This document shows positions 22,885 through 30,704 of a DNA stretch of 64,000 nucleotides, piece after piece. The notes under the pieces are model-generated. The model saw nothing but the letters and a program-made list of their open reading frames with translations. It was not told the origin of the DNA and ran no database searches. Each line of letters starts with the position of its first letter. The stretch's first letter is position 1. The DNA is taken from the NCBI RefSeq assembly GCF_040640215.1, contig NZ_JBFABG010000005.1, positions 62,001 through 126,000 on the forward strand, given 5' to 3'. Position numbers and translations under genes: made by a program. This stretch comes from Actinosynnema sp040640215. Lineage in GTDB: Bacteria; Actinomycetota; Actinomycetes; Mycobacteriales; Pseudonocardiaceae.

Positions 22885-23922
22885 TCAGGCGGTCGGGCGC
22901 TTGGCACGGGCGGTGAGGCGTTCCCAGTTGCGGTGGCCGATGTCGGCCTTCTGCTCGTCGGTGAAGGGCGAGTTCTCCAGGAAGGAGCGAGCTTCGCCGT
23001 TGCTGGTGTCGACGTAGGGGAAACCGCCGGGGCGGAAGCCGTAGGTGAAGGGGTAGTCGGTGGAGTACAGCATTCGGTCGGTGCCCATCACCTCGGCGGT
23101 CCAGCGCAGGTAGCGGGGGCTGTTGGTGCCGCTGCCGGCGACCCAGAAGTTCTGGGTGAAGTAGTCGGCCAAGGGCCGGCGCAGGCGGCCTGCTTCGCCG
23201 AAGAAGCCGGTGTGGTCGAGGTAGAACAGCGCGACCTCGCCCCAGTGCCCGGCGATCACCTGTAGGTCGGGGAACCGGTCGAAGACCCCCGAGAAGATCA
23301 TGCGCAGGTACTGGACACCGAGGTCGTAGTACCAGCCGAGCCCGGCACCGGCCAGAACGGGGCCCATGGGCTCGGGGAGGTCGGAGTAGTAGGCGTCGAT
23401 GACGGGCTGGACCGGTGTCTGCGGGTGGAAGTGCAGCGGCACGGCCAGCCGCTCGGCCATGGCGTACAGCTCGTCGTTGTCCGGGTGGTCGGCCAGTTTG
23501 TCCCCGGTACGCCCGTACAGCATGGCACCGGGGAAGTTCAGCTCGCACACGGCGCGCTCCAGTTCGGCCGCGGCCGCCGCCGGTGCCTGGGTGGGAATCG
23601 CGGCGAACGCCTGGAAGCGGTCGGGCCGGGAGGCGACGATCTCGGCAAGCTGGTCGTTGGCCTCGCGGGCCACCGCGACCGCGTCGGCCTCGGACAAGTC
23701 CTGCACACCCGGGGACGACAGGGAGAGCACGGCGATGTCGATGCCCTGGTCGTCCATGTGGGCCAGCCGCCGCTCGCCGACCTCGTGCAGGTTCTTGGCG
23801 ATGGGGTTGTCGCCGAAGCCGCGCGCGGGGATCTGCGGCGATCCGGCCCGCTGGTACGCCTCGTAGACGGCCGGTACCACGACGGTCTCTTCCACCCCGA
23901 TGATCCGTAGACGGTCGGACAT
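22885..23922 (-). CDS. amidohydrolase family 2 protein (ACMSD / gamma-resorcylate decarboxylase-like)
   Basis: A 345-residue TIM-barrel metalloenzyme of the amidohydrolase_2 family. The first metal ligand position is Glu in IIGVEETVVVP (as in gamma-resorcylate decarboxylase, not the HxH of ACMSD). The later His ligands are in PLHFHPQTPVQP and QVIAGHWGEVALFYLDHTG, and the Asp is in MLYSTDYPFTYGF. These enzymes decarboxylate or hydrolyse aromatic acids; the substrate here is unknown. The ATG has GAGGAGAG about 5-11 nt upstream. It is divergent from a TetR gene with a 126-base spacer rich in inverted repeats, so substrate-dependent repression is probable. Confidence 0.85.
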   Translation of the reverse strand: MSDRLRIIGVEETVVVPAVYEAYQRAGSPQIPARGFGDNPIAKNLHEVGERRLAHMDDQGIDIAVLSLSSPGVQDLSEADAVAVAREANDQLAEIVASRPDRFQAFAAIPTQAPAAAAAELERAVCELNFPGAMLYGRTGDKLADHPDNDELYAMAERLAVPLHFHPQTPVQPVIDAYYSDLPEPMGPVLAGAGLGWYYDLGVQYLRMIFSGVFDRFPDLQVIAGHWGEVALFYLDHTGFFGEAGRLRRPLADYFTQNFWVAGSGTNSPRYLRWTAEVMGTDRMLYSTDYPFTYGFRPGGFPYVDTSNGEARSFLENSPFTDEQKADIGHRNWERLTARAKRPTA

Positions 23923-23942
23923 GGCGACTCTCCTCGTACTGC

Positions 23943-24041
23943 TGTTTCCAGTGGAACTACTCGAACGATACCACTGAAACTTTCGCTGGAAACACAACAG
24001 TGATACCAGCGATAGCACCCAGGTTTCGGCGACGATATCGT
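23943..24041. promoter_or_regulatory. divergent operator region, amidohydrolase / TetR
   Basis: The region contains TGTTTCCAG (23943-23951) and its exact complement at 23986-23994, plus the 10-base palindrome ACGATATCGT (24032-24041). TATCGT (24036-24041) ends 7 nt before the TetR ATG and is a good -10 box, so the palindrome overlaps the TetR promoter. These are candidate sites for the TetR protein on both promoters. Confidence 0.5.
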
Positions 24042-24048
24042 TGCGTCC

Positions 24049-24786
24049 ATGCCTGTCGAGCCGACCCGACCGATCCCCACCCGGCGCGCTGCGGAGCCCG
24101 CCACCGCCGCACGAGAACAGACGCGCCGCCGGATCATCGAGGCCGCGACCCGCCTGCTGGAGCAGAGGGGCCGCGACTCGGTCACCACCCGGGCGGTCGC
24201 TGACGCCGCCGGACTGCAACCACCCGCCCTCTACCGGCTGTTCGGCGACAAGGAGGGGCTGCTGGACGCGGTGGCCGAGCACGGTTTCACCCGGTTTCTG
24301 GCAGCCAAGCAGCAGATCGGACCCCCGCCTGCCGACCCGGTCGAGGAACTGCGCGTCGGCTGGAACACCGTGGTCGAGTTCGGACTGGCCAACCCCGCGC
24401 TGTGGACGCTCATGTACGGCGACCCCGCCCGGTCCACGACCGGTTTCCGGATCGGCCTCGAACACCTCATGGACAAAATCCGCCGCATCGCCGCAGCGGG
24501 ACTCCTGCGCACGGAAGAGGGACTCGCGGCCCAGATCGTCCACGCCACCGCCGGCGGTGCCATCCTGACCTGGCAGTCGGTCTCCGAGCCCGAGCGGGAC
24601 ACCGCACTCCTCGTCGCCCTGCGCGAATCGATGCTCACCACCATCACCACCCGGGAACCGGCTGTGGAGGAACCGGGTCCGGGCGGCGCTGCCCGTGCCC
24701 TGCGCGCAGCACTGCCCGGCCAGAACGTCCTCAGCCAGGCCGAACAGCGACTTCTGACGGAATGGCTCCAGCGACTGTCCGGATAG
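24049..24786 (+). CDS. TetR family transcriptional regulator
   Basis: A 245-residue TetR-type protein, longer than usual because of an N-terminal tail and a C-terminal extension. HTH: RIIEAATRLLEQRGRDSVTTRAVADAAGLQPPALYRLFGDKEGLLDAVAEHG. The C-terminal domain matches the TetR_C group with NPALWTLMYGDPAR. It is divergent from the amidohydrolase gene, the presumed target. The start is supported by a TATCGT box that overlaps the ACGATATCGT palindrome and predicts a leaderless, autoregulated mRNA. Confidence 0.88.
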   Translation: MPVEPTRPIPTRRAAEPATAAREQTRRRIIEAATRLLEQRGRDSVTTRAVADAAGLQPPALYRLFGDKEGLLDAVAEHGFTRFLAAKQQIGPPPADPVEELRVGWNTVVEFGLANPALWTLMYGDPARSTTGFRIGLEHLMDKIRRIAAAGLLRTEEGLAAQIVHATAGGAILTWQSVSEPERDTALLVALRESMLTTITTREPAVEEPGPGGAARALRAALPGQNVLSQAEQRLLTEWLQRLSG

Positions 24787-24955
24787 CCGCTCACCACGAC
24801 CGGCCTCAAGTCCATGATCGTCGGCTTGCCGTCAACCGCCGTACCGCATGACCGTGACACCTTCCGCGCGTCCCAGGCGGCGGGCCGCTGCCTCGGACGC
24901 ACCCGAAAACGCCCAACCGGGAACGTTCCGCCCACCCGACGGGATAGCGTGAGCC

Positions 24956-25837
24956 GTGCCCGAGGACTTGGACTACTCCCCGCTCACCGCCCCGGTCGAC
25001 CCTGCCGAGGCACTGGCGTACGCGAAAGCGAACGGCGACCGCCCAACCCGCGACCTGGCTTGCTGCGCGTTCCTGTTCGCCCTGATCATGGCCGTCCTGG
25101 TCGCCTTCTTGAGCATCCCGCTCAACATGTACCTCACCGGCACCCATCCGGACGGCGGCGTGGGCGTGCGGCTGCTCGGGCTGCTGCCGGTGGCGGTCGG
25201 TCTCGGGCTGGTCGTCCTGGTCATCGTCGCGAGCCGCAGGAGCGGCCGGCAGGAACGGATCAACCACTACCGCATCATGCGGTTCGCCGCCCGCAACGGC
25301 CTGGGCTACCGGATGAAGGTCAAGGACCCGGAGCACCCCGCCGGGATCTTCAACACCGGCGACGCCCGCTGCGCCGTCGACGTCGTCAGCATCGAAGGCC
25401 CGCGTCCGATGGAGATCGGCCTGCACGGCTACCTGGCCGGCTATCGCGGCGGGGAACCGTTCCGCTGGGGCTACGCGACCGCCGCTCTCGACGCCGACCT
25501 CCCCCACCTGCTGCTCAACTCGCGGGCGAAGGGCATGGGCAACGCGCTGAAGTCCGGCGACGACCCGCTCGGCAACCCCGACCTGCACGGCCCCGGCACC
25601 GAAGCCTTCAACGTCCACGGGCCCTTCGGCAGGGCCCAGGAAATCCAGGCCCTGCTGGACCGCACCCTCTTCGCCCCCGACCTCCTGGCCCGCTACGCCG
25701 AGCGCCCGGTCCACATCGAACTCGTCGAGAACCGCCTGTACTTCTTCTCCCGCGAATCGCTTTCCACCACCGACCCGGACACCTGGCGCTGGCTCCTCGC
25801 CCTGCTCACCGACACCGCGGAGCGCCTGGAGTCCTGA
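24956..25837 (+). CDS. membrane-anchored protein of unknown function
   Basis: A 293-residue protein with two transmembrane helices near residues 35-60 (CCAFLFALIMAVLVAFLSI) and 75-95 (LLGLLPVAVGLGLVVLVIV), then a charged linker and a soluble C-terminal domain of about 190 residues. That domain has no motif I recognise; it resembles cytosolic beta-rich domains with a pattern RFAARNGLGYRMK..GIFNTGDARCAVDVV seen in uncharacterised actinobacterial membrane proteins. GTG start; the TAGCGT box at 24945-24950 ends 5 nt before it, so the mRNA is probably leaderless. No operon partner is apparent. Confidence 0.7.
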   Translation: MPEDLDYSPLTAPVDPAEALAYAKANGDRPTRDLACCAFLFALIMAVLVAFLSIPLNMYLTGTHPDGGVGVRLLGLLPVAVGLGLVVLVIVASRRSGRQERINHYRIMRFAARNGLGYRMKVKDPEHPAGIFNTGDARCAVDVVSIEGPRPMEIGLHGYLAGYRGGEPFRWGYATAALDADLPHLLLNSRAKGMGNALKSGDDPLGNPDLHGPGTEAFNVHGPFGRAQEIQALLDRTLFAPDLLARYAERPVHIELVENRLYFFSRESLSTTDPDTWRWLLALLTDTAERLES

Positions 25838-25887
25838 GCGCGCCCCGCCGGAAACGACCAGCGCCTCAGGGTCGCTCCCCTGGCCTG

Positions 25888-25924
25888 AAAAGGGTTGGAC
25901 GGCCTGGCATCCGGGCTTGTAACT
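25888..25924 (+). promoter_or_regulatory. WhiB7-type promoter candidate upstream of the leader ORF and rox-like gene
   Basis: AAAA (25888-25891), three G, then TTGGAC (-35, 25895-25900) and TGTAAC or GTAACT as -10 (25918-25924) give a spacing of 17-18. An AT-rich tract three bases upstream of a GGTTG-containing -35 element is the described architecture of WhiB7-dependent promoters of antibiotic-responsive genes. Transcription would start near 25930 and give a 5' leader that includes a 19-residue ORF. Confidence 0.5.
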
Positions 25925-25962
25925 TGCAGCGGACCGTGACGCCGCCCGAGGAGGTGAGACCC

Positions 25963-26022
25963 ATGAACGCCGTAGCGATGTGGGTGCTCCCCCTGGCCGT
26001 CACGGTCGGGCGATCGACGTAG
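25963..26022 (+). CDS. 19-residue leader peptide upstream of the rox-like gene
   Basis: The frame MNAVAMWVLPLAVTVGRST follows a near-perfect ribosome-binding sequence, GAGGAGGTGA (25948-25957), with 5-nt spacing. It ends 49 bases before the rox-like ATG. Its ribosome-binding site is stronger than that of the enzyme gene (GAAAGG, 8 nt), which fits a regulatory upstream ORF that senses ribosome stalling. GTCG...CGAC pairing around the leader stop is a candidate hairpin. The function is inferred. Confidence 0.55.
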   Translation: MNAVAMWVLPLAVTVGRST

Positions 26023-26071
26023 GTGTCGCCGGGAGCGCCTCGACCACAAGGCATCCCGAAAGGCACCACTG

Positions 26072-27613
26072 ATGGACTCTCCGCAGTCCCCCGCCGAGCC
26101 GTCGTCGAACGAGGCGGTCGAGCGCGACTCCACCACGGACACCGCCCCCGGGCTCCCGTCACCGGTCTCCGGCGCTGATCGCGCGCCCCTCTTCGACGTG
26201 ATCGTCGTCGGGTGCGGGCCGACCGGCGCGATGCTGGCCGCCGAACTGCGACTGCACGACGTGCGGGTACTCGTCCTGGAGAAGGAAACCGAGCCCGCGT
26301 CGTTCGTCCGCATCGTCGGGCTGCACATCCGCAGCATCGAGCTGATGGCCATGCGCGGCCTGCTGGACCGCATCCTCGAACGCGGCAGGAAGCGCCCGGC
26401 CGGCGGGTTCTTCGCCGCCATCGACAAGCCCGTGCCCCGAGGTCTGGATTCCGCGCACGCCTACCTGCTGGGCATCCCGCAGCCGGTCGTCGTCGGCCTC
26501 CTCGAAGACCACGCGGTCCGACTGGGCGCGCGGGTCCGGCACGGCGGTGCGGTGACCGGCGTCGAGCAGGACGACGAGGGCGTGACCGTCGAACTGGCCG
26601 GCGGCGAACTGCTGCGTTCCCGCTATCTCGTCGGCTGCGACGGCGCGCGCAGCACGGTGCGCAAGCTGCTCGGCGTCGGCTTCCCCGGCGAACCCTCGCG
26701 GAACGAGACGCTGATGGGCGAGGTGGAAGTGGGCGTGCCGCAGGAGGAGGTCGCCGCCAAGGCCGCCGAGATCCACGCGACCGACAAGTCCTTCAGCCTC
26801 CACCCCTTCGGTGACAAGGTCTACCGCGTCGTGGTCTCCGTCCCGGGCGTCGGCGATCGCGCGGAACCGCCCACCCTCGACGATTTCAGACGACGACTGC
26901 GCACCATCGCCGGCACCGATTTCGGCGTGCACTCCCCGCGCTGGCTGTCCCGCTTCGGGGATGCCACCCGGCTGGCCGAGCGTTATCGGGTCGGTCGGGT
27001 GCTGCTGGCCGGCGACGCCGCGCACATCCACCCGCCCATCGGCGGGCAGGGCCTCAACCTGGGTGTGCAGGACGCGGTCAACCTGGGTTGGAAGCTGGCC
27101 GCACACGTCCGGGGCTGGGCACCGGAGAAGCTGCTCGACACCTACGAGGCCGAACGCCACCCGGTCGCTGCGGACGTGCTGGACAACACCCGCGCCCAGA
27201 CCGAACTGCTGTCCGCCGGACCGGGCCCGCAGGCCGTGCGCGGGCTGCTCACCGAACTGATGGACTTCGACGAGGTGAACCGGTACCTGATCGAGAAGAT
27301 CACCGCGACCGGTATCCGCTACGACTTCGGGGAGGCTCCGGACCTGGTCGGCCGCCGCCTGCCCGACATAGCCGTGGAGCACGGCCGCCTCTACGACCTG
27401 CTGCACGGCGGCCGGGGCCTGCTGCTGGACCGCACCGGACGCCTGGCCGTCGGCGGTTGGTCGGACCGGGTCGACCACCTCGCCGATCCCACCGCGGATC
27501 TGGACGTTCCGTGCGTCCTGCTGCGCCCCGACGGCCACGTCGCCTGGGTCGGCGACGATCAGCGGGACCTCGACCACCACCTCTCCCGCTGGTTCGGGGA
27601 GCCGGCCACCTGA
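26072..27613 (+). CDS. Rox-type FAD monooxygenase (rifamycin monooxygenase family), copy 1
   Basis: A 513-residue group A flavin monooxygenase. FAD loop DVIVVGCGPTGAMLAAELRL; DG motif YLVGCDGARSTVRKLLG; second FAD motif GRVLLAGDAAHIHPPIGGQG; C-terminal thioredoxin-like domain ending DVPCVLLRPDGHVAWVG. GVHSPRWLSRFGDATRLAERY and GLLLDRTGRLAV are close to Nocardia Rox, which attacks the rifamycin naphthoquinone and inactivates the drug. An N-terminal tail of about 35 residues before the FAD fold is unusual. It is behind a WhiB7-like promoter and a 19-codon leader ORF. The true substrate could be another aromatic compound. A second copy is at 36757. Confidence 0.82.
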   Translation: MDSPQSPAEPSSNEAVERDSTTDTAPGLPSPVSGADRAPLFDVIVVGCGPTGAMLAAELRLHDVRVLVLEKETEPASFVRIVGLHIRSIELMAMRGLLDRILERGRKRPAGGFFAAIDKPVPRGLDSAHAYLLGIPQPVVVGLLEDHAVRLGARVRHGGAVTGVEQDDEGVTVELAGGELLRSRYLVGCDGARSTVRKLLGVGFPGEPSRNETLMGEVEVGVPQEEVAAKAAEIHATDKSFSLHPFGDKVYRVVVSVPGVGDRAEPPTLDDFRRRLRTIAGTDFGVHSPRWLSRFGDATRLAERYRVGRVLLAGDAAHIHPPIGGQGLNLGVQDAVNLGWKLAAHVRGWAPEKLLDTYEAERHPVAADVLDNTRAQTELLSAGPGPQAVRGLLTELMDFDEVNRYLIEKITATGIRYDFGEAPDLVGRRLPDIAVEHGRLYDLLHGGRGLLLDRTGRLAVGGWSDRVDHLADPTADLDVPCVLLRPDGHVAWVGDDQRDLDHHLSRWFGEPAT

Positions 27614-27662
27614 TCCACCCGCTCAGTGCGTCTCGCCGTGGTCGGCGCGGTGGGCCTGGCGG

Positions 27663-28682
27663 TCAGCGGCGTCGCAGTGCCGGGGTGAGCAGTGCGGGCG
27701 GGGTGTCGTGCTTCTCGTGTGCGGCGAGGTCGGTGCCGGGGGCGACGATCTTGTCGATCGCGTCGAGCACGTCGGCGGTGAGCACGGTGTCAGCAGCGGC
27801 GAGTTGCGAGTGCAGGTGGTCCAGCGTGCGGGGGCCGATGAGCGCGCTGGTCACGGCGGGGTGGGCGGTCACGAATCCCAGCGCGAGCTGGATCATGCTC
27901 AGGCCGGCCTCGTCGGCGAGCGTGGCCAGTCGCTCGACGGCGTCGAGCTTGGCCCGGTTCGCGGGGATGGCGGTGTCGAAGCGGTCCGGCAGGAACGTGG
28001 AGCGGCTGGTGGTGATGTCCCTGCCCGCGCGGATCGCGCCCGACAGCCAGCCCGAGGCCAACGGGCTCCACACCAGCACACCGAGCCCGTACTGCTCGGT
28101 CACGGGCAGGACGTGGGTTTCGATTCCGCGTTGCAGGATCGAGTAACCGGGCTGTTCGGTGACGTAACGGCTCAGGTGGTGCTCGCGGGCGGTCCACTGG
28201 GCCTGCACGATGCGGTAGGCGGGAAACGTCGAGGAGCCGAAGTAGCGGATCTTCCCCGCGCGCTGCATGTCGGTCAACACCGACAGGGTCTCCTCGTCGC
28301 CGGTGCTCGGGTCCCACCGGTGGATCTGGTAGAGGTCGACGTGGTCGACGTCGAGGCGGCGCAGGCTGTTGTCCAGCTCGGTGACCAGCCAGCGGCGCGA
28401 ACTGCCCTGGTGGCCGCGCCCGTCGCCCATCGGCAGGCCCGCCTTCGTGGCCAGCACGACGTCCTCGCGGCGGCCGGCGATGGCCTTGCCGACCATCTCT
28501 TCCGACTCGCCGCCGCTGTACGCGTCGGCGGTGTCGATCATGTTGATCCCGCCCTCCAGAGCGGCATCGACGAGGGCGGTCGCCTCGGCCTGGGTGGTGC
28601 GCCCGATCTTGCCGAAGTTCATCGCGCCGAGCGCGAGGGAGCTGACCTGCACGCCGGTGCGGCCCAAGGTGCGGTACTGCAT
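27663..28682 (-). CDS. aldo/keto reductase
   Basis: A 339-residue AKR with the TIM-barrel fold. Opens MQYRTLGRTGVQVSSLALGAMNFG; the tetrad is visible as Asp in MIDTADAYSGG (with Tyr), Lys in VVLATKAGLPM, and His in YQIHRWDPS. NADPH-binding C-terminal residues are in SALIGPRTLDHLHSQL. It would reduce aldehydes or ketones in the cytosol, substrate unknown. ATG start has GGAGG 9 bases upstream. It is divergent from a TetR gene with two copies of a GGAACG-type operator between them, so it is a likely TetR target. Confidence 0.9.
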   Translation of the reverse strand: MQYRTLGRTGVQVSSLALGAMNFGKIGRTTQAEATALVDAALEGGINMIDTADAYSGGESEEMVGKAIAGRREDVVLATKAGLPMGDGRGHQGSSRRWLVTELDNSLRRLDVDHVDLYQIHRWDPSTGDEETLSVLTDMQRAGKIRYFGSSTFPAYRIVQAQWTAREHHLSRYVTEQPGYSILQRGIETHVLPVTEQYGLGVLVWSPLASGWLSGAIRAGRDITTSRSTFLPDRFDTAIPANRAKLDAVERLATLADEAGLSMIQLALGFVTAHPAVTSALIGPRTLDHLHSQLAAADTVLTADVLDAIDKIVAPGTDLAAHEKHDTPPALLTPALRRR

Positions 28683-28765
28683 GACCGTGTTCCTCCATTG
28701 GAGATGAGGGGTGGTGGCAACGCATGGCTTGGTCATCGCCCCCTGCTCTGCCATCATGAGGAAGC

Positions 28766-28804
28766 GGAACGATGTCCCGTTTGACGATATGGAACGTTGT
28801 CCCG
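28766..28804. promoter_or_regulatory. tandem operator, GGAACG[AT]TGTCCCG twice
   Basis: GGAACGATGTCCCG (28766-28779) and GGAACGTTGTCCCG (28791-28804) are direct repeats 25 bases apart that differ by one base. Each is an imperfect palindrome (GGAAC/GTCCC). They lie between the divergent aldo/keto reductase and TetR genes, with TTGACG (28781-28786) between them as a possible -35 box. They are probable binding sites for the adjacent TetR protein. Confidence 0.7.
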
Positions 28805-28837
28805 GTTAGCAAACCCGGCAACGGAGGGACGAGCGCG

Positions 28838-29428
28838 GTGAACGACAGCGACCGGGGCACGGGGCAGGCGACCCGGCCCAAACGAGCGGATGCCCGACGC
28901 AACGAGGAGACCCTGCTCGACGCGGCAGCCGCGATCTTCGTCGCGTCAGGCGTGGAAGCGCCGGTGCGCGACATCGCGGCGAAGGCAGGTGTCGGAACGG
29001 CCACGATCTACCGCCACTTCCCCACCCGGGCGGATCTGATCATCGCCGTCTACCGCCACCAGGTCGACGCCTGCGCCGAGGCGGGCCCGGCCCTGCTGGC
29101 GACCAGCCCGACACCGCACGTCGCCCTCGGGCGGTGGGCCCACCTCTTCGTCGACTTCCTGGTCACCAAACACGGCCTCGCCGCCGCGCTGCACACCGAC
29201 AACGCCGGCTTCGAAACGCTGCACGCCTACTTCCTGGACCGCCTCCTGCCGGTGTGCGCGCAACTCCTCGACGCTGCTGCCGCGTCCGGCGAGATCCGCC
29301 CCGACCTCGACGCCTACCAACTCATGCGCGGCGTCGGCAACCTCTGCGTGGGTGCCGACAGCGACCCCCGCTACGACGCGCGCCGACTGGTCGAACTCCT
29401 CGTCGCAGGACTACGCCAACCGCGCTGA
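28838..29428 (+). CDS. TetR family transcriptional regulator
   Basis: A 196-residue TetR repressor: RRNEETLLDAAAAIFVASGVEAPVRDIAAKAGVGTATIYRHFPTRADLIIAVY is the HTH and the C-terminal half matches the SbtR/TetR_C class (LGRWAHLFVDFLVTKHGLAAAL). I chose the GTG at 28838 because GGAGGG lies 8 bases before it; the frame is open upstream and a longer version is possible. It is divergent from the aldo/keto reductase gene and the duplicated operator lies between. Autoregulation and control of the reductase are likely. Confidence 0.88.
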   Translation: MNDSDRGTGQATRPKRADARRNEETLLDAAAAIFVASGVEAPVRDIAAKAGVGTATIYRHFPTRADLIIAVYRHQVDACAEAGPALLATSPTPHVALGRWAHLFVDFLVTKHGLAAALHTDNAGFETLHAYFLDRLLPVCAQLLDAAAASGEIRPDLDAYQLMRGVGNLCVGADSDPRYDARRLVELLVAGLRQPR

Positions 29429-29463
29429 CCGTGGCACCGGGCACCTGTTCGGGGGCACCAGGT

Positions 29464-30075
29464 TCACCGGCGGTGTCCGCGTCGTCCGGTCAGCGGCCTG
29501 ATCGCCACCAGCGCCACCACCTGCACAACCGTGCAGGGCAGCGCGAGCAGGCCGAGGTCGACGAAGTCCCCGACCGCGCCCCGCGGGTCGGCCACCAGGT
29601 CGACCGGCGAATACCACTGCCCGTCCCGCACCATCCCGGCCACCACGAGCAGCGCCGCCAAGCACGGCAACCCCACCAACAACACCCGCGCCGTCGACGA
29701 CCACCGACGGGACGCACCGACGATCACCGACCCGGCCACGTACCCCACCGGCGGCACTACCGCACCGCCCAACAACAACAGCGCCAGACCCGCCAGATCC
29801 CACCGGCGCAACGGCCCGACACCCACGCCAGGGGCCCTGTCCTCGCCCGTGGCGGCGTCCAGTTCGGCCTCGACGATCTCCTCCGGAGTGCCCAACCGGT
29901 CCAGCAGATTGCGGATGTCGACCTCCGAGGACCCCGGCAGGAGGGACGTCTCGATATGCGAACCGATCTCCTCCACCAGCTCCCCCCGCCGCGACGGCGG
30001 CAACGACGCCGCATACCGCCGCAGCGTCCCCAGATACGAGGCGACGAGCGGATGCCCCACAACCGACCTGCTCAT
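29464..30075 (-). CDS. HAAS-domain membrane protein, PadR-linked
   Basis: A 203-residue protein. The N-terminal about 85 residues (HPLVASYLGTLRRYAASLPPSRRGELVEEIGSHIETSL..LLDRLGTPEEIVEAEL) form the helical HAAS domain seen in sensor-like proteins paired with PadR repressors. After a short linker come three to four membrane helices (LAGLALLLLGGAVVPPVGYVAG, VLLVGLPCLAALLVVAG, DLGLLALPCTVVQVVALVAI). Its ATG overlaps the stop of the PadR gene by four bases. It probably senses or reports membrane state; the partner in that process is unknown. Confidence 0.8.
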   Translation of the reverse strand: MSRSVVGHPLVASYLGTLRRYAASLPPSRRGELVEEIGSHIETSLLPGSSEVDIRNLLDRLGTPEEIVEAELDAATGEDRAPGVGVGPLRRWDLAGLALLLLGGAVVPPVGYVAGSVIVGASRRWSSTARVLLVGLPCLAALLVVAGMVRDGQWYSPVDLVADPRGAVGDFVDLGLLALPCTVVQVVALVAIRPLTGRRGHRR

Positions 30076-30425
30076 GCCTGATCGCCCCCTCCCGCGATGA
30101 TCCCCTCGACCGACTCGCTCAACACCGCCCACTCCCGCCTGAACCGCTCGACGGCGGTGACGCCGTCACCGCTGAGCCGGTAGTACCGCCGGGGCGGCCC
30201 CGACCCGCCCTCACGCCACGTCGTCTCCACCAGCCCGCGACCGCGCAACCTGGACAACAACGGATAGACCGTGCCCTCGCTGGTGATCAGCCCACGCCGA
30301 CCCAACTCGCGCACGAGCTCCACCGCGTACCGCTCCTCTCGGCCCAGCAACGCGAGCACACAGTGCTCGACCACCCCGCGACGCAACTCCGTCAACGAGT
30401 TCCGCTCACGCCCCTCGGCTTGCAT
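30072..30425 (-). CDS. PadR family transcriptional regulator
   Basis: A 117-residue winged-helix repressor: ELRRGVVEHCVLALLGREERYAVELVRELGRRGLITSEGTVYPLLSRLRGRGLVETTW. The wing is GSGPPRRYYRLSGDG, the standard PadR-like pattern. The ATG at 30423-30425 has TACTGT (minus strand, 30433-30438) ending 7 nt before it and no ribosome-binding site, so the mRNA is probably leaderless. A perfect CCTTGC-CGC-GCAAGG palindrome directly precedes that -10 box and would be its autoregulatory operator. It is coupled to the HAAS gene. Confidence 0.9.
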   Translation of the reverse strand: MQAEGRERNSLTELRRGVVEHCVLALLGREERYAVELVRELGRRGLITSEGTVYPLLSRLRGRGLVETTWREGGSGPPRRYYRLSGDGVTAVERFRREWAVLSESVEGIIAGGGDQA

Positions 30426-30438
30426 GCGACACACAGTA

Positions 30439-30453
30439 CCTTGCCGCGCAAGG
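30439..30453. promoter_or_regulatory. PadR operator in the promoter spacer
   Basis: CCTTGC CGC GCAAGG is a perfect inverted repeat immediately upstream of the TACTGT -10 box of the PadR gene. PadR proteins bind short palindromes in their own promoters. The position inside the promoter predicts steric repression. Confidence 0.7.
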
Positions 30454-30531
30454 CACCCACTCCCGTCAGGTCGAACGCTTCAGATGCATGTCTTCGGCCA
30501 TCACCGACCGGGGGGCGACGCGATGCGGAAT

Positions 30532-30562
30532 GTGGCCGGACCGGCGACCACGGTCCGGCCAC
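30532..30562. terminator. strong hairpin, terminator candidate
   Basis: GTGGCCGGACCG and its exact complement enclose a 7-base loop. The hairpin is about 140 bases past the stop of the minus-strand DUF4157 gene. GC-rich hairpins without a T-run are the usual terminators in this type of genome. The remainder of 30454-30704 shows no gene. Confidence 0.6.
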
Positions 30563-30704
30563 ACCGACCACAACCGCCACGCAGCCCCTCGGCCGTCATC
30601 GACCGGGCAAGGTGGTGCCACTCGGACCCGACGACGCCGCGTCCGTCGTCTAACGCCACCTTCAGGAATGTTGTCCCGCAGTTCGGCGAGCACCGGGCCG
30701 GTCG

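Noticed and set aside
25905..25935. Possible RAE at the first Rox copy (GGGCTTG...CTTGC)
   Set aside because: Both half words are in direct, not inverted, orientation and the GCAAG half is missing, so it is not a palindrome of the RAE kind.
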